From NCBI GenBank assembly GCA_016271365.2, contig CM057454.1:460604501-460668500 (forward strand): DNA of 64,000 bases, read 5' to 3'. The notes beneath the pieces were generated by a model. That model had not been told where the DNA came from. It saw nothing but the letters and a program-made list of their open reading frames with translations, and made no database searches. Shown here piece by piece: positions 10,694 through 23,149 of this stretch. How positions within the stretch are numbered: the first letter of the stretch is position 1; each line of letters opens with the position of its first letter. Made by a program: the position numbers and the translations under genes. This stretch comes from Neoceratodus forsteri. Taxonomy: Eukaryota > Chordata > Ceratodontiformes > Ceratodontidae.

Positions 10694-13125
10694 AACATAG
10701 AAACATAAAAACATATAATTTGACAGCAGATAAGGACCACTTAGCCTACCTAGTCTGCCCATTTACCTACCTGATGGATAAGCTGCAGATTCTAGTTAAT
10801 CAACAGCTTACTTCCTCCTACCCCCCACTAGAATTGCCTTATGTCTGTCCCATGCATTCTTCAATTCTCCCACTGTTTCTGACTCCACAACCTCCTCAGG
10901 ATGGCTGTTCCATGCATCCACAACCCTCTCTGTGAAAAAATGCTTTCTAAATTACCCTGACCATCCCCCTCTATATTCAAATTGTGCCCCTTATTCTTGC
11001 ACATCTCTTTTTCTGAAAGATGCTACCCTCTTGTACTTTAATTCCCTTGAGATACTTGAAAGTTTCTATCATGTCCCCCCCTCCTTTCCTCAAGGGTATA
11101 CATATTAAGCTGCTTTAGTCTCTCCTCGTATGCTTCTGGTGCAGACCCTGCACCAATTTGGTTGCCCTCCTCTTAACAGCCTCCAATCTGTCTATGTCTT
11201 TGCAGAGATGGGGTCTCCAAAATTGCACACAGTGCTCCAGATGGGATCTCACCAACAGTCTGTATAGAGGGATAATGACTTCCTGTTTTCTACTGTTGAT
11301 GCCTCTCCCTATGCATCCCAGTATCCCCCCAGCCCTCCTTACTGTCTTCTTACATTGCTTGCCCACCTTTAGGTCATCTGATATAATTACTCCTAGGTCT
11401 CTTTCGTTTTTTTTTGTTGTTATTATCTCACCCTCCATTGTGTACTCTTCCCCTGGGTTTTTGTTTCCCAGATGCATTACCTTGCACTTCTTGCATTGAA
11501 TCTGAGCTGCCATATATTTTACCATTCCTCCAACCTTGCCAAGTCCCTTTTCATCCTTTCCACCCCACCTTGTGTATCAACCCTGTTGCAGATCTTTGTG
11601 TCATCTGCAAAGAGACATACTTTTCCTTTCAGGTGCTCTCCAATGTCACTTATAATGACATTAAAGAGGACCTGTCCCAGTTCTGAACCCTGCGGTACCC
11701 CACTAGTTACCCTCCTTTCTTCACTGTGGACTCTGTTTACTATTACCCTTTGCATCCTGTTGTCCAGCCAGTTTTTTTATCCAGGCTACCACCCTGGGAC
11801 CCACTCCCAGGCTGGCTAACTTGTATATTAATCTTTTGTGTGAGACTGTGTCAAATGCCTTGCTAAAATCTAGGTAGGCCATATCCACAGCCCCTCCCTG
11901 GTCTACTACTACTTTGGTCACCCAGTCAAAGAAATCTATTAGGTTCATCTGACATGACCTTCCTGCTGTGAAACCATGCTGCTTGAGTCTTGTGCCCCAC
12001 TTGCCTGTTGGTACTCAACAATTCTTTCCTTCAGAAGTGATTCCATCATTTTTCCTACCACTGAGGTCAAACTAACTGGTCTGTAGTTTCCTGCCTCTGC
12101 CCTGCTAAAACTTTTGTGAAGTGGAATGACATCTGCCTTCCTCCAGTCCTCAGGTACCACCCCATCCTCCCATGATTTGTTAAAGAGAGTAGTCAGTGGT
12201 GTTATTAGTTCTACCCTTAGTTCTTTTAGAATTCTGGGGTGAATCCCATCAGGCCCCATTGCTTTGTCCACCCTCGGTTTCAAGAGTTCTTTCAAAACCT
12301 TTTCTTCTGTGAATGGACTGGTATCTACCCCCTATTCAAAGTGTTTCTCTTGTTTGGTTTAGGTACCTTCCCCTCCTCTTCCGTTGTAAATACTGAGCAG
12401 AAATATTCATTCAGTATCCCTGCTTTTTCACTGTCACCCTCTGCCCACATTCCCTCCCCTTTATTAAGTCTCTGTATTCCTTCCTTGGTCTTTCTTCACT
12501 CCCTAATGTACCTATCAAATGTTTTATCCCCCTTCTTAACAGAGTTGGCTATCTTTTCCTCAGTTTGTGCCTTTGCTATTCTGACTGCCTTCCCAGCCTC
12601 CTTCTACTTTAACTGACACAGTTCTCTGTCCTGCTCCTTCTGTGTTTCCTTATATTTCCTGAATGCTATCCTTTTCTCCTTAACCTTCCCTTTCACCTCT
12701 TTTGAGAAACATAATGTTTTTTTCCTTCATTTTGTGTTATTGATTTGCTTCACACAAAGGCGTGTTGCCTCTGTGATGGCTGTTTTAATTATTCTCCATT
12801 GTTCCTCCACCCCTCCTTCTTGCCCGTTTGCTAGTGCTTTTCTGAGGCACTCTCTCATTTTCCCAAAGTCAGCCCTCCTAAAGTCCAATACTCTTGTTTT
12901 GGTATGGCTTGACTCGATGGCTGTGTTTATTGTGAACCACACTGTTTGGTGGTCACTTGTTCCCAGATGGCTACCCATTTCTAAATCTGAGATCCTTTCT
13001 CCTTCCCCATTTGAGAGTACCAGGTCTAAGATTGCTCACTCCCGAGTGGGTTCCAACACTAGCTGTCTGAGGCATGCCCCACTGTAGGGCATCAAGAATG
13101 ACCCTGCTCTTGGATTTGCCTACAG
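10694..13125 (-). mobile_element. CR1 LINE copy, 3' part (continues at 25046-25220)
   Basis: The 3' end is at 10694 (acatagaaacataaaaacat). Minus-strand pieces in order are endonuclease (13090-12730: QLVLEPTRE, stop, ILDLVLSN, GSHLGTSDHQTVWF), reverse transcriptase (12295-11519: KAMGPDGIHPRILKEL, NYRPVSLTSVVGKMMESL, DFSKAFDTVSHKRL, SGVPQGSELG, CLFADDTKICNRVD) and C-terminal domain (11525-11115: DDLKVGKQC, RKQEVIIPLYRLLVRSHLEHC). Reading breaks off near 13125 inside the endonuclease, and matching upstream endonuclease sequence is found at 25220-25046. The intact FADD motif and long frames suggest a younger copy than its neighbours. Confidence 0.9.
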
Positions 13126-13999
13126 CAAAGGCTTGCTGCCCACTTCGGGCAAGCACGTCATCCTTGTAGCTGCTTTTAAGCTTAAGCTGCCCACCTACTA
13201 CAGCAGCAAGACCGGGAGCCTGCCTGCTGCCACCCGCCCACAGCTCTCCAAGCACAGGTAATTGCTGAAGCTAGATCTTCAGCCCTCAGTAGCTGTTGCA
13301 GCGAAGATCCTGGATTGTTTTTCCGAATTTCTGGTGTCATCTGACTGCAGTGCCCCCATTGGCTGCTCACCATCTTGGTGAACTCCCTGAGTGGCTAGCT
13401 CTGGAATCCAGTGTGGCTGCTTTCCCAGGACTAATTTCATGCCCATGCACAAATTTTGTAGTCTGTGCTGCCTGGCCCTCGCTACTAGTGTGTGCACATA
13501 ATACCAGTTACAGCTAAACTGAAAACTGGGATTCCTACTGCTGATTTTTTGTTTGTTTAAGGACTGTTACTAGCCTGTATTTGCTCATACTGGTAGAAAA
13601 AAAAGATAGTAAAATACTGTTTGTTTGCTTTGTTTTAGCCTATCTAGACCCCTTAATCTTCCCATTCTCTCCTTTGTGTGTCTCTTTGTGTGATTTTGTT
13701 CACCCTCCCCCAACCCCTCCACAAGTTCTTAAGTACACCTAAACCACTCCCCCTTCTGTGCACCTCCTCCCATTGGCCATCTTGCTCTACACAAATTTAA
13801 AGCTGCAGAACACCTCCTAGAGTGCGGTCCTGTCCCACAGAACTACATTTCTAACAGCCCCTTGCCTCACCATTCCCTCCTCTCCCCCTTCATAAGGACT
13901 GACCACGCTAATTCTCTCCTACTACTTCTGCCAAGAACCCTCCAGGGCTACCAGCTCATCCTCCACAAGAACCGCTGCCACTAGGCGGTCGGTGCTCCC

Positions 14000-14057
14000 G
14001 AAGCCGCTGCCTGAGACCACTTGCTCAGAATCCAGATCCAGAGAGGTACGGCAAAGC
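14000..14057 (+). repeat. Leader repeat of the L2-like LINE (copy 1; copy 2 at 16204-16259)
   Basis: The word gaagccgctgcctgagacca and the following bases through gagaggtacggcaaagc recur at 16204-16259 with few differences. With the intervening minus-strand LINE (14229-16165) removed, the two copies lie about 270 bp apart. This is consistent with tandem 5' leader or promoter monomers of the LINE. Confidence 0.6.
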
Positions 14058-14228
14058 TTCAAACCAATTGGAGTGCAAGCACCTTCTCCAGGCTTGCTCC
14101 GATTGGTCCTTCACCTCTTCTTATCTTTTCTTTGTCTCCTGAGCTAAAAAGACACTGTTTTTTTTTTTTTACTTGTGCTTGCTAATGTATGCCTATTTTG
14201 TTAGAATCTGCCTGTAAACTGCCTAAAA

Positions 14229-16165
14229 TTTATTTATTTATTTATTTAAGCGTTTTACCAAGAAGGCATACTGAGCAGAGTACTGCTCGATTACAGATGT
14301 GTCCTGGTGGACTGGAGAACATAGGAAGACAGTTTTACACAGTATAGACAAGAAAATACATAGTGGGAGAAATACTAACAATTGGATCTGATTACAAGTC
14401 AGTAGTAGCTTGAGAGAGACAATTGGTAACCACAGTACGTACAGTATGAGATAACACTTGAAGTCAGGATAGACAAGTGAATACATTGTGGAAGATAACT
14501 AACATTTGGTTCTGAAAACCACGTTCATACAGGATTGAGTGTGTCAGTTGGTAACACAGTTACATACAGCAAATGTACAACAAAATTAAGTTTTGAGCCA
14601 TATGAGAGACAGTATAAGGTGAGAGGACAATAGTTAGACACTAGTGAATTACAAATTTGCTAAGTGCCGACATTCCCAGAGAGTTACCTAGTAGTTGGTA
14701 GATGCCTAGACACAAGCACAGGTAGGGACAAAATGATCTTGGAGCATGGAGTTTAGGTGGGAAAGGGAGGTGAATCGATGAATGTTAGCTGGGAGGGAGT
14801 TCCATAGTGAGGGAATGCGGTAGCTGAACCCTGATTGCCCTCTAGAGGTAGACCGGTATGGGACAGCTAGGGACCTGGAGTCTGAGTTTCTGAGTGTGTA
14901 TGCTTGTGTGCTAGGGTTTGTTAAGATGTCGAAGAGGTAGGAAGGGAGCTGCTGAGTCCAATACTTGGCCGTAATTTTTGTGCAGTGGGTTAGCCTGTGA
15001 TAGTCAAGTAAGGTGAGGTTCATTGCTTGATATAGGGCACAGTGGTGTGTGGAGTAGGGGCTGTTCAGGGTGAAATGGCAAAAAGAGTAGAAGAGAGGGT
15101 CCAACCTAGCTAATGTGGTCTTAGGGCCGGCGCCGTAGACTACATCTCCATAGTCGAGGATTGGGAGGACCATTCTTTTTTACAATGTCGTTCCTGGCTG
15201 GAAGAGGTATGTTGTCATGATTCCAGTAAAGTACACTAAGCCTAGGGTGCAGCTTCTTAAGTAAGGAGTCAATATGTGCGGAAAAGTTGAGGTGCTGGTC
15301 AAGCCAAACACTGAGGTATCTGAAGGTGGTGCAGGACTCCAGAGGGAACCCTTCCAGGGTGTGAAAAACTTATGGTGAAGGGAGCCTAGAAATTTTCTGC
15401 CTCATCCCAAAGGTTAAGGAGACTGTTTTGTTAGCATTTAAGTGGAGGTTATTTGAGCGGAGCCAGTGCTGGACTGAGATGAAGTTGTGCTGAAGTCTGG
15501 ATGTAACTCCGGAGGGCGAAGGGCCAGATGTGTATAGCACTGTGTCATCTGCGTACATATGGATGGCGGAGTGTGTGCTGGTGGATGGCAGATCATTTAG
15601 AAAGACTGAGAATAGGAGGGGGCCTAGGACCGATCCTTGAGGCACTCCAGATGTGATTGGGAGGGGGTCCGACATGGACGATCTGATACAGACAGCGTAG
15701 GATCTGCCAGTGAGGTAGGAGTGGAACCAAGATGTGACCCAGTCAGATAGACCAGCCTTGGCAAGTTTTGTCAGGAGAAGAGAGTGAGTCACCATATCGA
15801 AAGCCTTTGCCAGGTCGATAAAGATGGCAGCAGTGATGTGGCCAGCATCCATCCCTGTGAGGATGGAGTCGGTAATCCTGAGAAGGGAGGTGGTAGTGGA
15901 GTGGGATTTCCTAAAGCCAGACTGGTAGGGAGAAAAAAAGGAAGAGGAGTCCAGATAGGTTGATAGGCGAGAGAGAACCAGGCGTTCTTGTATCTTGGCA
16001 AGGGTAAAAAAAGAGCTGTAATACTTGCAAACTGCTCTTGCTAGATTGATTAAGTGAAACAGCCCTTTCCTTTGCCTCTGTAACTGCCACCCAGACTTCA
16101 GGGCGCCAAGGAAATTGACCCCTTTCATTTGTAAATTAGTTTTGTCACTGGGTAGCTCAACCATT
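14229..16165 (-). mobile_element. L2-like LINE nested in the leader of another LINE
   Basis: The minus-strand reverse transcriptase frame (16164-15370, 264 codons without a stop) shows LSPYQSGFR-like SFFSPYQSGFRKSHSTTT, DLAKAFDMVTHSLLL, TSGVPQGSVLGPLLFS and the catalytic MYADDTVLYTSG. A C-terminal frame follows after one frameshift (15173-14706: PILDYGDVVYGAG, PSLWNSLPANI). The 3' tail is (ttta)n at 14229-14250 beside agcgttttaccaagaagg, the same 3' end as the copy at 5232. The endonuclease is absent, so the copy is 5' truncated. Its catalytic residues are intact. Confidence 0.85.
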
Positions 16166-16466
16166 GTCTGGGACCAGTACTAATTGGCTTTGCTTTTTCT
16201 TCTGAAGCCGCCCAAGATCACTTGCTCGGACTCCAGACCCAGAGAGGTACGGCAAAGCTGCAAATTTTACACCCACACACACATCCCCCTCCCTGACCAT
16301 TATTATGTAGACCTCCTTGCCCCGCCCTCCCCTGCCATTGGCTTTCCTACAAATCTATCCTCTCCGCCTCCCTAGGACACCCACAGACATACATTTTTGG
16401 CTGCCACTTCAGGTTCAAGTGTCCCATCCTAACTAACCCACCGCAGTCTCCCCTACCACTTGTCTT

Positions 16467-16744
16467 AGATCAGATTTGTGACTTCTTATTACTGTCCCTA
16501 GTCGCTGTATCATAGTAAATTCTCCTTGCTCCCTACAAGTGGTTTCAGCACCTACATCCCTTTGCTGACCCTGTGGTGCGTAGCCTTAGCTGGTGATACT
16601 GCTTAGATCAGGTTTACGACTTCTCGTAACTTTCTGTAGTCGCTGTGCCATAGAAACATCTCCATGCTCCCTTTAAGTGGCATCAGCACCTATATCCCTT
16701 TTCAGGCTCCATGGCACGTAGGCTTACCTGGTGATACCTTGCCC
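16467..16744 (+). repeat. Tandem dimer of about 138-bp units in the LINE leader
   Basis: The unit starting agatcagatttgtgacttct at 16467 repeats from 16605 (agatcaggtttacgacttct), and a third unit begins at 16745 (agatta). Shared words include agtcgctgt, ctccttgctccct against ctccatgctccct, and tcagcacctacatccctttt. The dimer lies directly upstream of the LINE coding region, where internal promoters of non-LTR elements are usually found. Confidence 0.75.
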
Positions 16745-17229
16745 AGATTAAGCCCTTACAACTGTTTCTCTTTCTGACCCCCAGACTTTAACCATGGAAC
16801 TTTCAACCTGGCTCTACCTATTTACTGCCTTATGCACCCTACCCTTATTAGGATACATGCCAGATGGAATTTACCCCAAAGAGGACTCGTATCCCCTACC
16901 ACAAGAATGTCTACTCATGGAGTCCCTATACAACTCGTGCTATGCCCTCAAGTTGTCGTACCCACTTTCAGCTGAGTCTTCCTCTCGGACAGCCACTGGT
17001 ATCTCGTTACCACCCCAAGGAATGTTAGTTACCTACTCGGCCCAGTACCTGCATCTACTGGTGTCATACGGCTAGGGTCTTAGCATGTGTATCACTAGGA
17101 CTGAACAGTACAAAGAATAGGTCCTTGCATTCCTACGCCAATACTTCCACTAGGCAAAGAAGGTTTAGTTCTTCCAAATTACCACTTGTTGCCCTGAGGA
17201 AAGTTGTAGCCTGTTAAAGAAACTCACCT

Positions 17230-18254
17230 CAATACAGCCTTGGGTTATCCACACAGAGCCGGATGTACTTGTCATATCTGAATCCTGGCTTCGTCCATCC
17301 ATGCCAGACAAAGAGGTCAATCTCCCCAACTATCTGTTATTCAGAGCCGATAGACTAACCAGAGGCGGTGGTGTAGCCATCTATGTTAAGGACAAGTTTA
17401 CGGTCGCTACCCTCGACACTACATCAATTGCCAATGCCTATGAATGCCTGTCCTTACAAATCTAAATATCTACATCAATGACCCTCCTTGTCATAAGATG
17501 TTATAGACCCCTGTCCTCGGGGTCACAGCTCCTGTCCCACCTATCATCTACTATGAGTACTGACACAATGGAAACAATTATACTAGGGGACCTTAACTAC
17601 AACTGGCTGTCAAGTGCATCTCTTCCACTTAAATCCTTCTGTTACTCTCATGGGCTCACTCTACTTATTAATGAACCTATTCGTATCAATAAGAAAAACC
17701 CTATGAAAAGTACACTATTAGATATACTTCTAGTAAGCAAACCCCATTTCTTCTCCCATGCTGGGATCTTTTCTGCCAATGTTAGTGACCATTGCTTTAT
17801 TGCTGGCATAAGAGCAGTCCCTAAACCAACAGCCTCAGCAAAGTTCTCTACCAAAAGATCAAAATGGAATTTTTACCTGCTTGCATACATCAATGACCTG
17901 AAAGCCTCCCTGCTTTGGCAGACCTTCTATTTAGCCAAATCAGTAGAAACAGCATATGCCATTTTCCACAAAATTGTATCTGGCACTCTTAACACCCATG
18001 CACCCTTAGTCAAAACCCGCATAAAGACTAGAAAGTGTCATTGGTTTACAGCAGACATCAAGGCAGCACTATTAAAAAGAGACAAGCTCTGGAAGCTAGC
18101 ACACAAATCCCACAAAGCCAAAGACTGGCATCTTTTCAGAACAGCGAGAAACCACTGTACAAAACTAATTCGGGAAACCAAGTCCAACTTCTATCACTCT
18201 GAACTCGACACTGCCTCCAACTGCCCTACCAAGTTCTGGTCCACAATAAAATAA
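17230..18254 (+). pseudogene. L2-like LINE endonuclease (APE type), broken
   Basis: Around 17265-17460 the frame reads VLVISESWLRPSMPDKEV, then RADRLTRGGGVAIYVK, up to a stop at 17463. It resumes at 17478 for 258 codons: RCYRPLSSGS, ETIILGDLNYNWL, NEPIRINKK, TLLDILLVSKP and ANVSDHCFIAGI. These are the ordered APE endonuclease motifs (ESWL, GGGVA, YRPP, GDLN, SDH). The downstream half (KTRKCHWFTADIKAALLKRD) is the usual linker towards the reverse transcriptase. The stops at 17463 and 18252 inactivate it. Confidence 0.8.
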
Positions 18255-18289
18255 CTTTCTGGTAATACCACAGGAAACACTCTCCCCTC

Positions 18290-19720
18290 AAAAATTATTT
18301 CTGACAATGTAACTATCAATAACAATAAAGAGATACTACAAGCCTTCAACAATCACTTTGCTACTGCAGGGCTAGCTTTTGATAACTCACCTGCATGCAA
18401 CCTACGCTTCCAGCTTACCACACAACCTTCAAAATCTAGTCCCTCAGATGCAGTCTTTTCATTCTCTCCTGCTTCACTAAAAGAGGTCGAAGATCTCCTC
18501 CAGTTGGACACCAGAAAAAGTGCTGGTGCTGACACCTTCGATCCATACTACCTAAAGATTGCCTGTCATGTCTTGGACGTACCTATTACACATCTATTTA
18601 ACTTGTCCCTTTCTCAAGGGACCCTCCCCAAACTGTGAAGACCGCACATGTTATTCTGTTGTTTAAATCCGGAGACCCCTGTGATCTAAACAACTACAGG
18701 CCCATATCCCTTCTCCCGGTACTATCAAAACTTCTGGAAAAAATCATGAATGCCCAGCTGAAATCTTTCATAGATGATACTAACCTGCTAAACCCAATGC
18801 AATCTGGTTTCAGAACTGAACATAGTACAATCACAGCCCTGGCCAAGGTGGCAAATGACTGGCAGCATGAGCTAGAGAACAAAAAATTTGTCTGCACCGT
18901 TTTTCTAGACCTAAGTAAGGCCTTCGACACTGTTGATCACAGCCTCCTTCTTTCTTCACTAAAAGCTATTGGTCTAGATTCTACCTCCTTGCATTGGTTC
19001 CATAACTACCTTTCTGATAGGCATCAACAGGTCAAGGCCGAAGGTGAACTCTCCCCCTCAAATCTGTTAAAAAGAGGCATCCTGCAGGGATCTATCCTGG
19101 GGTCACTCCTATTTGCCATCTACATCAACAATATAGACTCAGGCATCAATGAGGCAAAAATTCATCTGTTCACAGATGATACAGTGATCTACCTAAGCCG
19201 TACAACTCCTGAAACTGCCTGTAGCGACCTGCAAGCTAACTTCAACATACTTCAATACCAGCTCCTTAATAAAAAAATTACTACTTAACGCCAAAAAGAC
19301 AAAGGGGATGCTATTTTCACCTATTAACCATGCAGCCTACCCTGCTCTACCCCCCATCACCACCCTCCTAGGAGAAACCCTGGAATTTGTGCCGAAATTC
19401 AAATACCTGGGGGTCTGGCTATACTTCAAACTCTCCTTTGCAGACCACCTGGAGGATTTGTTAAAAAAAACTGATGCAGAGACTAGGTCTCTTCTTCAGG
19501 TTAAACTGCCTACTAACTACAGAGGCCAAGAGACAGCTAGTTCAGTCTACGTTCCTTTCCCTAATTGATTACGCTGACTTTATATACAGCCAGTGTGCTA
19601 CTTCATACCTTGGTAAATTGGACATACTTTACCACAGAGCCCTGCGCTTCATCACTGGTCTCCCCTTCTCCACACATCACTGCTCTTTATATGTGGCCAT
19701 AGTTGGACCTCCCTAAGCTA
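18290..19720 (+). pseudogene. L2-like LINE reverse transcriptase and C-terminal region, broken
   Basis: Frame 18635-19288 (217 codons) contains LNNYRPISLLPVLSKLLEKI, QSGFRTEHSTITAL, DLSKAFDTVDHSLLLSSL, RGILQGSILGSLLFA and the catalytic block HLFTDDTVIY. The usual Ala or Ser before DD is Thr, as in the CR1 copy near 8450. C-terminal pieces at 19308-19568 (FKYLGVWLYFKLSFADHL) and 19474-19716 (LIDYADFIYS, YHRALRFITGLPFSTHHC) need frameshifts to join. The copy is not functional as it stands. Confidence 0.8.
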
Positions 19721-19913
19721 CAGACGAAATAAAAGTGCAGCTCTCTGGACATACAGAGCTATCAATGGCAAACTTCCGCAGTACATTGTTGATTGCCTGA
19801 CCCTCAATATGCCTGGAACCTATGCCCTAAGAAGCTGTTCATTGATTTCTCTGAAAGTGCCCAAAATCCTAACGTGTTTTGGGAGAGCTGCCATATGATT
19901 CGTTCTACCATCA

Positions 19914-20030
19914 CTCTGGAATGTGCTACAGAAATCACAGAAACTGAGGACTCCTGTTAGTATTACTGTGTTTAAGTCCTTATACTCAAAATACATTACA
20001 GAAGCCTGCAGCTGCTTCCAATGATCCTAG
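19914..20030 (+). repeat. 117-bp tandem duplication in the LINE 3' region, second copy split by a transposon
   Basis: The block ctctggaatgtgctacagaa through cttccaatgatcctag at 19914-20030 is repeated from 20031. The second copy is split: 20031-20065 lies left of the Harbinger-like element and 24362-24429 right of it. About 16 bases of the first copy (gactcctgttagtatt) have no counterpart in the split copy, so the insertion or later decay removed them. Confidence 0.75.
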
Positions 20031-20070
20031 CTCTGGAATGTGCTACAGAAATCACTGAAACCGAGGATAT

Positions 20071-20496
20071 TCAAAAGGGTTGCACCATGCGCAATAGGGT
20101 TGCACCAGTGCAAGTCCAAAAATTCGCCATTCTGCTGCCAGCAACCCGCTCTTCCTGTGGGGTCAGGCGTAGCACCTCCGGCTGTCCTCCACCTGTCACA
20201 GACCGTGCTGCCCTGATGGCAGCCACCTTCTCCTTAATCCTCCACCTGTCTGTGCCCATCTTCTTCTTGCACTCCTGCACGGAGTGCTGGTGGCTGCCAT
20301 GCAAGTTTACAGCGCACGCCACCTCCTCCCATGCAGCAGCATGGGCTTGTGGTGTTCCCTGGCATCCGCTGAGAAGCAGCTCCTGGTCTAGGTAGGCCTC
20401 AAACAGGGCATCTGTCTCAGCCTTAGTGAAATTTGGCCTCCTCTTCCTCCCACGACTCTGTTCCTCTTCCTCTTCCTCCACAACACGCTCGGTCAT
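20071..20496 (-). CDS. Myb/SANT-like DNA-binding protein of the Harbinger-like element (gene 1)
   Basis: This is an open frame of 141 codons starting at ATG 20496. After an acidic and basic leader (VVEEEEEEQSRGRKRRP) comes a trihelix Myb/SANT-like domain, about residues 20-90: NFTKAETDALFEAYL, AAWEEVACAVNLHG, VQECKKKMGTDRWRIKEK. The spaced aromatic residues and the 'W..V...VN' and 'V.ECKKK' patterns are those of Myb_DNA-bind_5-type proteins, which in Harbinger elements bind the transposon ends and help import the nuclease. A GGG-P-LTP-EERV tail follows, as in relatives. The last roughly 25 residues then run into the terminal repeat, where TTTTGA supplies the stop. The natural C-terminus has therefore probably been lost. 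Confidence 0.65.
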   Translation of the reverse strand: MTERVVEEEEEEQSRGRKRRPNFTKAETDALFEAYLDQELLLSGCQGTPQAHAAAWEEVACAVNLHGSHQHSVQECKKKMGTDRWRIKEKVAAIRAARSVTGGGQPEVLRLTPQEERVAGSRMANFWTCTGATLLRMVQPF

Positions 20497-21273
20497 GATT
20501 CATCCTGTGAGAATGACAGGTGTTACCTGTGACTGTGCAGTCCCATGCATGTCCCAAACACCACAGTCCACACTCCCAAACAGCATGCAACTCACCGCAA
20601 TAGACTGCAGTAACCGACTATGGCCAGTGCAGCCCAATGTTGCACTTTTATAGCGCAACCCATGCAAATGAGGTGAGGCGCATCTTTAAGTGGATGCAAA
20701 TGCAGTGACTGCACCATTGAATGGCTGATTAGCTAATTTGCATATGCCGGCTGAATATCGTGCTGTTGCGCTTTGCGCAATTGTGATGAACATGCTGAGC
20801 CAAGGGCACAGTTCTGTGACATGCGCAGTACACACCTAACTGTGCATGCCCGGGTTGATGATGCAGGCGCCTGCTGCGCTGCTGACGTGCTGTGTGCGGA
20901 AGCCAATGCAGGGCATGGCCACCATTGGGCCAGTGGCGCTACGGCGCTGTTCACCTGTATGGCGCTGTGGCACTGGGGCATCGTAGGTGTACTGGGGCAA
21001 CAGCACGGTAGGCTGCAACAGGAGGTGGCACACAGGCACCCAATCGCGCTACACGCATTGGGTTCCAATCGCGCTGTGGCTGTCAATGCGCCTGAGACCC
21101 TTGACCCTGTGCCCGACCTTTGCCCCCTAGGCACCATGCATCAGGCATGGGTGCACCACTATCGCGCTGTTCGGTGACAGTGCGATAGGGAATGGCAGTG
21201 CTGTACCACACAGCATCTGCACGTGGCAGGACCATGCTGCAAAGTGCCATTTTGACTGAACTGAGCAGCAGAG

Positions 21274-22456
21274 ATGGCATGGAGGCATGCTGTGCAGTGG
21301 AGCCAGGTGGAGCTGGCAAACCTTGTTGCCATTGTGGAGCCACATGTTGAGCCTTTATTTGGGGAGGCACCCCTGGATGGGGCCAGGAGTCAGGTGTGGC
21401 AGGAGGTGGCCGACACCCTGGAGGAGGCCACCGGTATGGGGAAGATGGCAGAGCAGTGCCGCCACCAATATGGGGACCTGAGGTGGAGGGACCCGGACCT
21501 GCTTGCCCACCTGTGGGCACGTGTCAGGAGGGGCATGGTGCCACGGCCTGGTAGGTGCAACATCCATACACTTTTATCGTCCATACGGGTATCCCGGTTG
21601 CATGTGTCTGGCACATGGGGGGGGCTGTCCGTGTTGGCCATGGTGGTGTTATCGGGGTGTGGGGTGGGTGGGTCTGGCTGTGTGAGATTGCACACGCATG
21701 GGGGCGGGGTGACTTTGCTACAGGATTGTACTGATGTTCCTCTCTCCATGTCTGCACCTTAGGCCCAGAAGAGCGCAGGCTGGTCAGAGAGAGGAGGCAC
21801 CGCCAGGAGGACCAGCAGGCCGGGAGGGGTGAAGGTCCGCAGAGGCGCAGGGACCAGCCTGATGATGGTGAGTGCTTTACATCCATGATTACTATTGCAT
21901 GCTGTGCAACACGGCGGGCAGCGGGGCATGGCCACCATCCATTGACACCACTGCCATGCATGCAACTTGTTACAGTCAGCACTGTCCAGTGGCACTGCAT
22001 GTCTGGGAGTGCATCAATAGTGGTCCATGCATGCACCGGGCACATGGCTGTGGCACTGCTTTCACACCGCATAGCCAAGTCACTGTACAGCCACGGTGGT
22101 GCTGTGCAGGACATGGGCGGTGGGTGTGTGTGGTGGTCCATATGGCTGTGGCTGCCTGGGTAGGCAGGTCTTGTGGACACGGTCACTGTGGGTGGTTGCA
22201 CACCATCACAGGGGTGTGGCACATGACTGCATGCCATGCAAAATGGGTTTGCTGCAGGGGGCTGGACAGTCACACGTATTGACTCTGCTCCCTTGTCCTA
22301 GGTGGGCAACACTGGATGGCCCTGGAATGGGGCATACAAGAGCTTCTACAGCTGGCACGGGCATCCCTGGCAGTGTTGGAGCACATGGAGTGGCATGGGG
22401 TCCGGAGGAGAAGAACCTGGAGGCGCCTCAGGAGTGGAGAGCGGGGCACAGAATAG
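21274..22456 (+). CDS. Three-exon Myb/SANT-like gene of the Harbinger-like element (gene 2)
   Basis: The proposed exons are 21274-21550, 21763-21867 and 22302-22456. Introns begin gtaggt and gtgagt and end ccttag and tcctag. Both junctions are phase 1 and the joined frame is open for 178 codons to TAG at 22454. Exon 1 holds a trihelix-like domain (about residues 8-75): VQWSQVELANLVAIV, LFGEAP, QVWQEVADTLEEA, EQCRHQYGDLRWRD. Exon 2 is very basic and Gln-rich (PEERRLVRERRHRQEDQQ). Exon 3 encodes a leucine-rich helix (LEWGIQELLQLARASLAVLE) and an Arg-rich end. The helix could mediate dimerisation. Introns and an open frame in otherwise decayed surroundings suggest a recently active or preserved gene. 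The splice sites are my reading, not evidence from RNA. Confidence 0.6.
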
Positions 22457-22731
22457 GCTCTCCATGACCCCCTGGCACCCATAACTCCCTGGACCCACCC
22501 TCACACCCCTTCTTCCCTCTCCCATTTGTACACCCCTGCCCCATGCCCGCCTCCACCTGGTTTGTGGCCCTTTGGCCCCACCCTTGTATATATTTGTACA
22601 TATGTTTGAGAGTTGTTATTTTTTAATACATACATTTTGTTATAACAGCTGTGGTGGTCTCTGATTTGCAGCAGGCTACAGGTGCTCAGCTGCAGTGGTG
22701 TGCATGGCATTGGGGTGGTGCACGCATGGGC

Positions 22732-22754
22732 GTGTGTGTGTGTGTGTGTGTGTG
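22732..22754. repeat. (GT)n microsatellite
   Basis: An uninterrupted alternation of G and T covers this interval within a wider GT-rich, low-complexity stretch (about 22500-24100). The long open frames in that stretch come from its composition. Confidence 0.9.
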
Positions 22755-22756
22755 CA

Positions 22757-23149
22757 GAGGTGAACCACCTATGGTGTAGGCAGGGGGATCAGTCACTGTC
22801 TGTGGTTTGTGTGTTGTACTCTGTGCACTGGATGCCTGTGTACAGTGGTCCATGGGGCCTGCACTGTGTGCATGGCACCCCTGTCAGACCATCCATGGCC
22901 TGTGCAGCTGACACCCTTGCATGTCTGTGATATGCATGGTCTGCTGGCATGTCAGTGGTGGCTGTTGTGGCCAGTGCTGGGACGGGATGTGTCCTTGGGA
23001 GGGTGTTCAGGGTGCTGTACCACTAGAAGTGTGGTCTGGGGCATGCTCTGTCGCATGTGGGGTATCTCGTGTGCTGACGCATGGTCGGTCTCTCAGCTGT
23101 ACCTCAGTGGGGACGTGCAGGGTGGCACTGTGTATGCATCTGTTGCGAG
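22757..23149. other. GT-rich low-complexity interior of the Harbinger-like element
   Basis: The sequence is dominated by TGCATGG, GTGCA and CTGTG words. Frames are open on both strands without motifs. I see no DDE nuclease signature. Confidence 0.5.

Noticed and set aside
20733..21177. Two opposed 134-codon frames
   Set aside because: They overlap on opposite strands in GC-rich DNA between the two Myb-like genes, with no motif. I treat the region as a shared upstream or promoter area.
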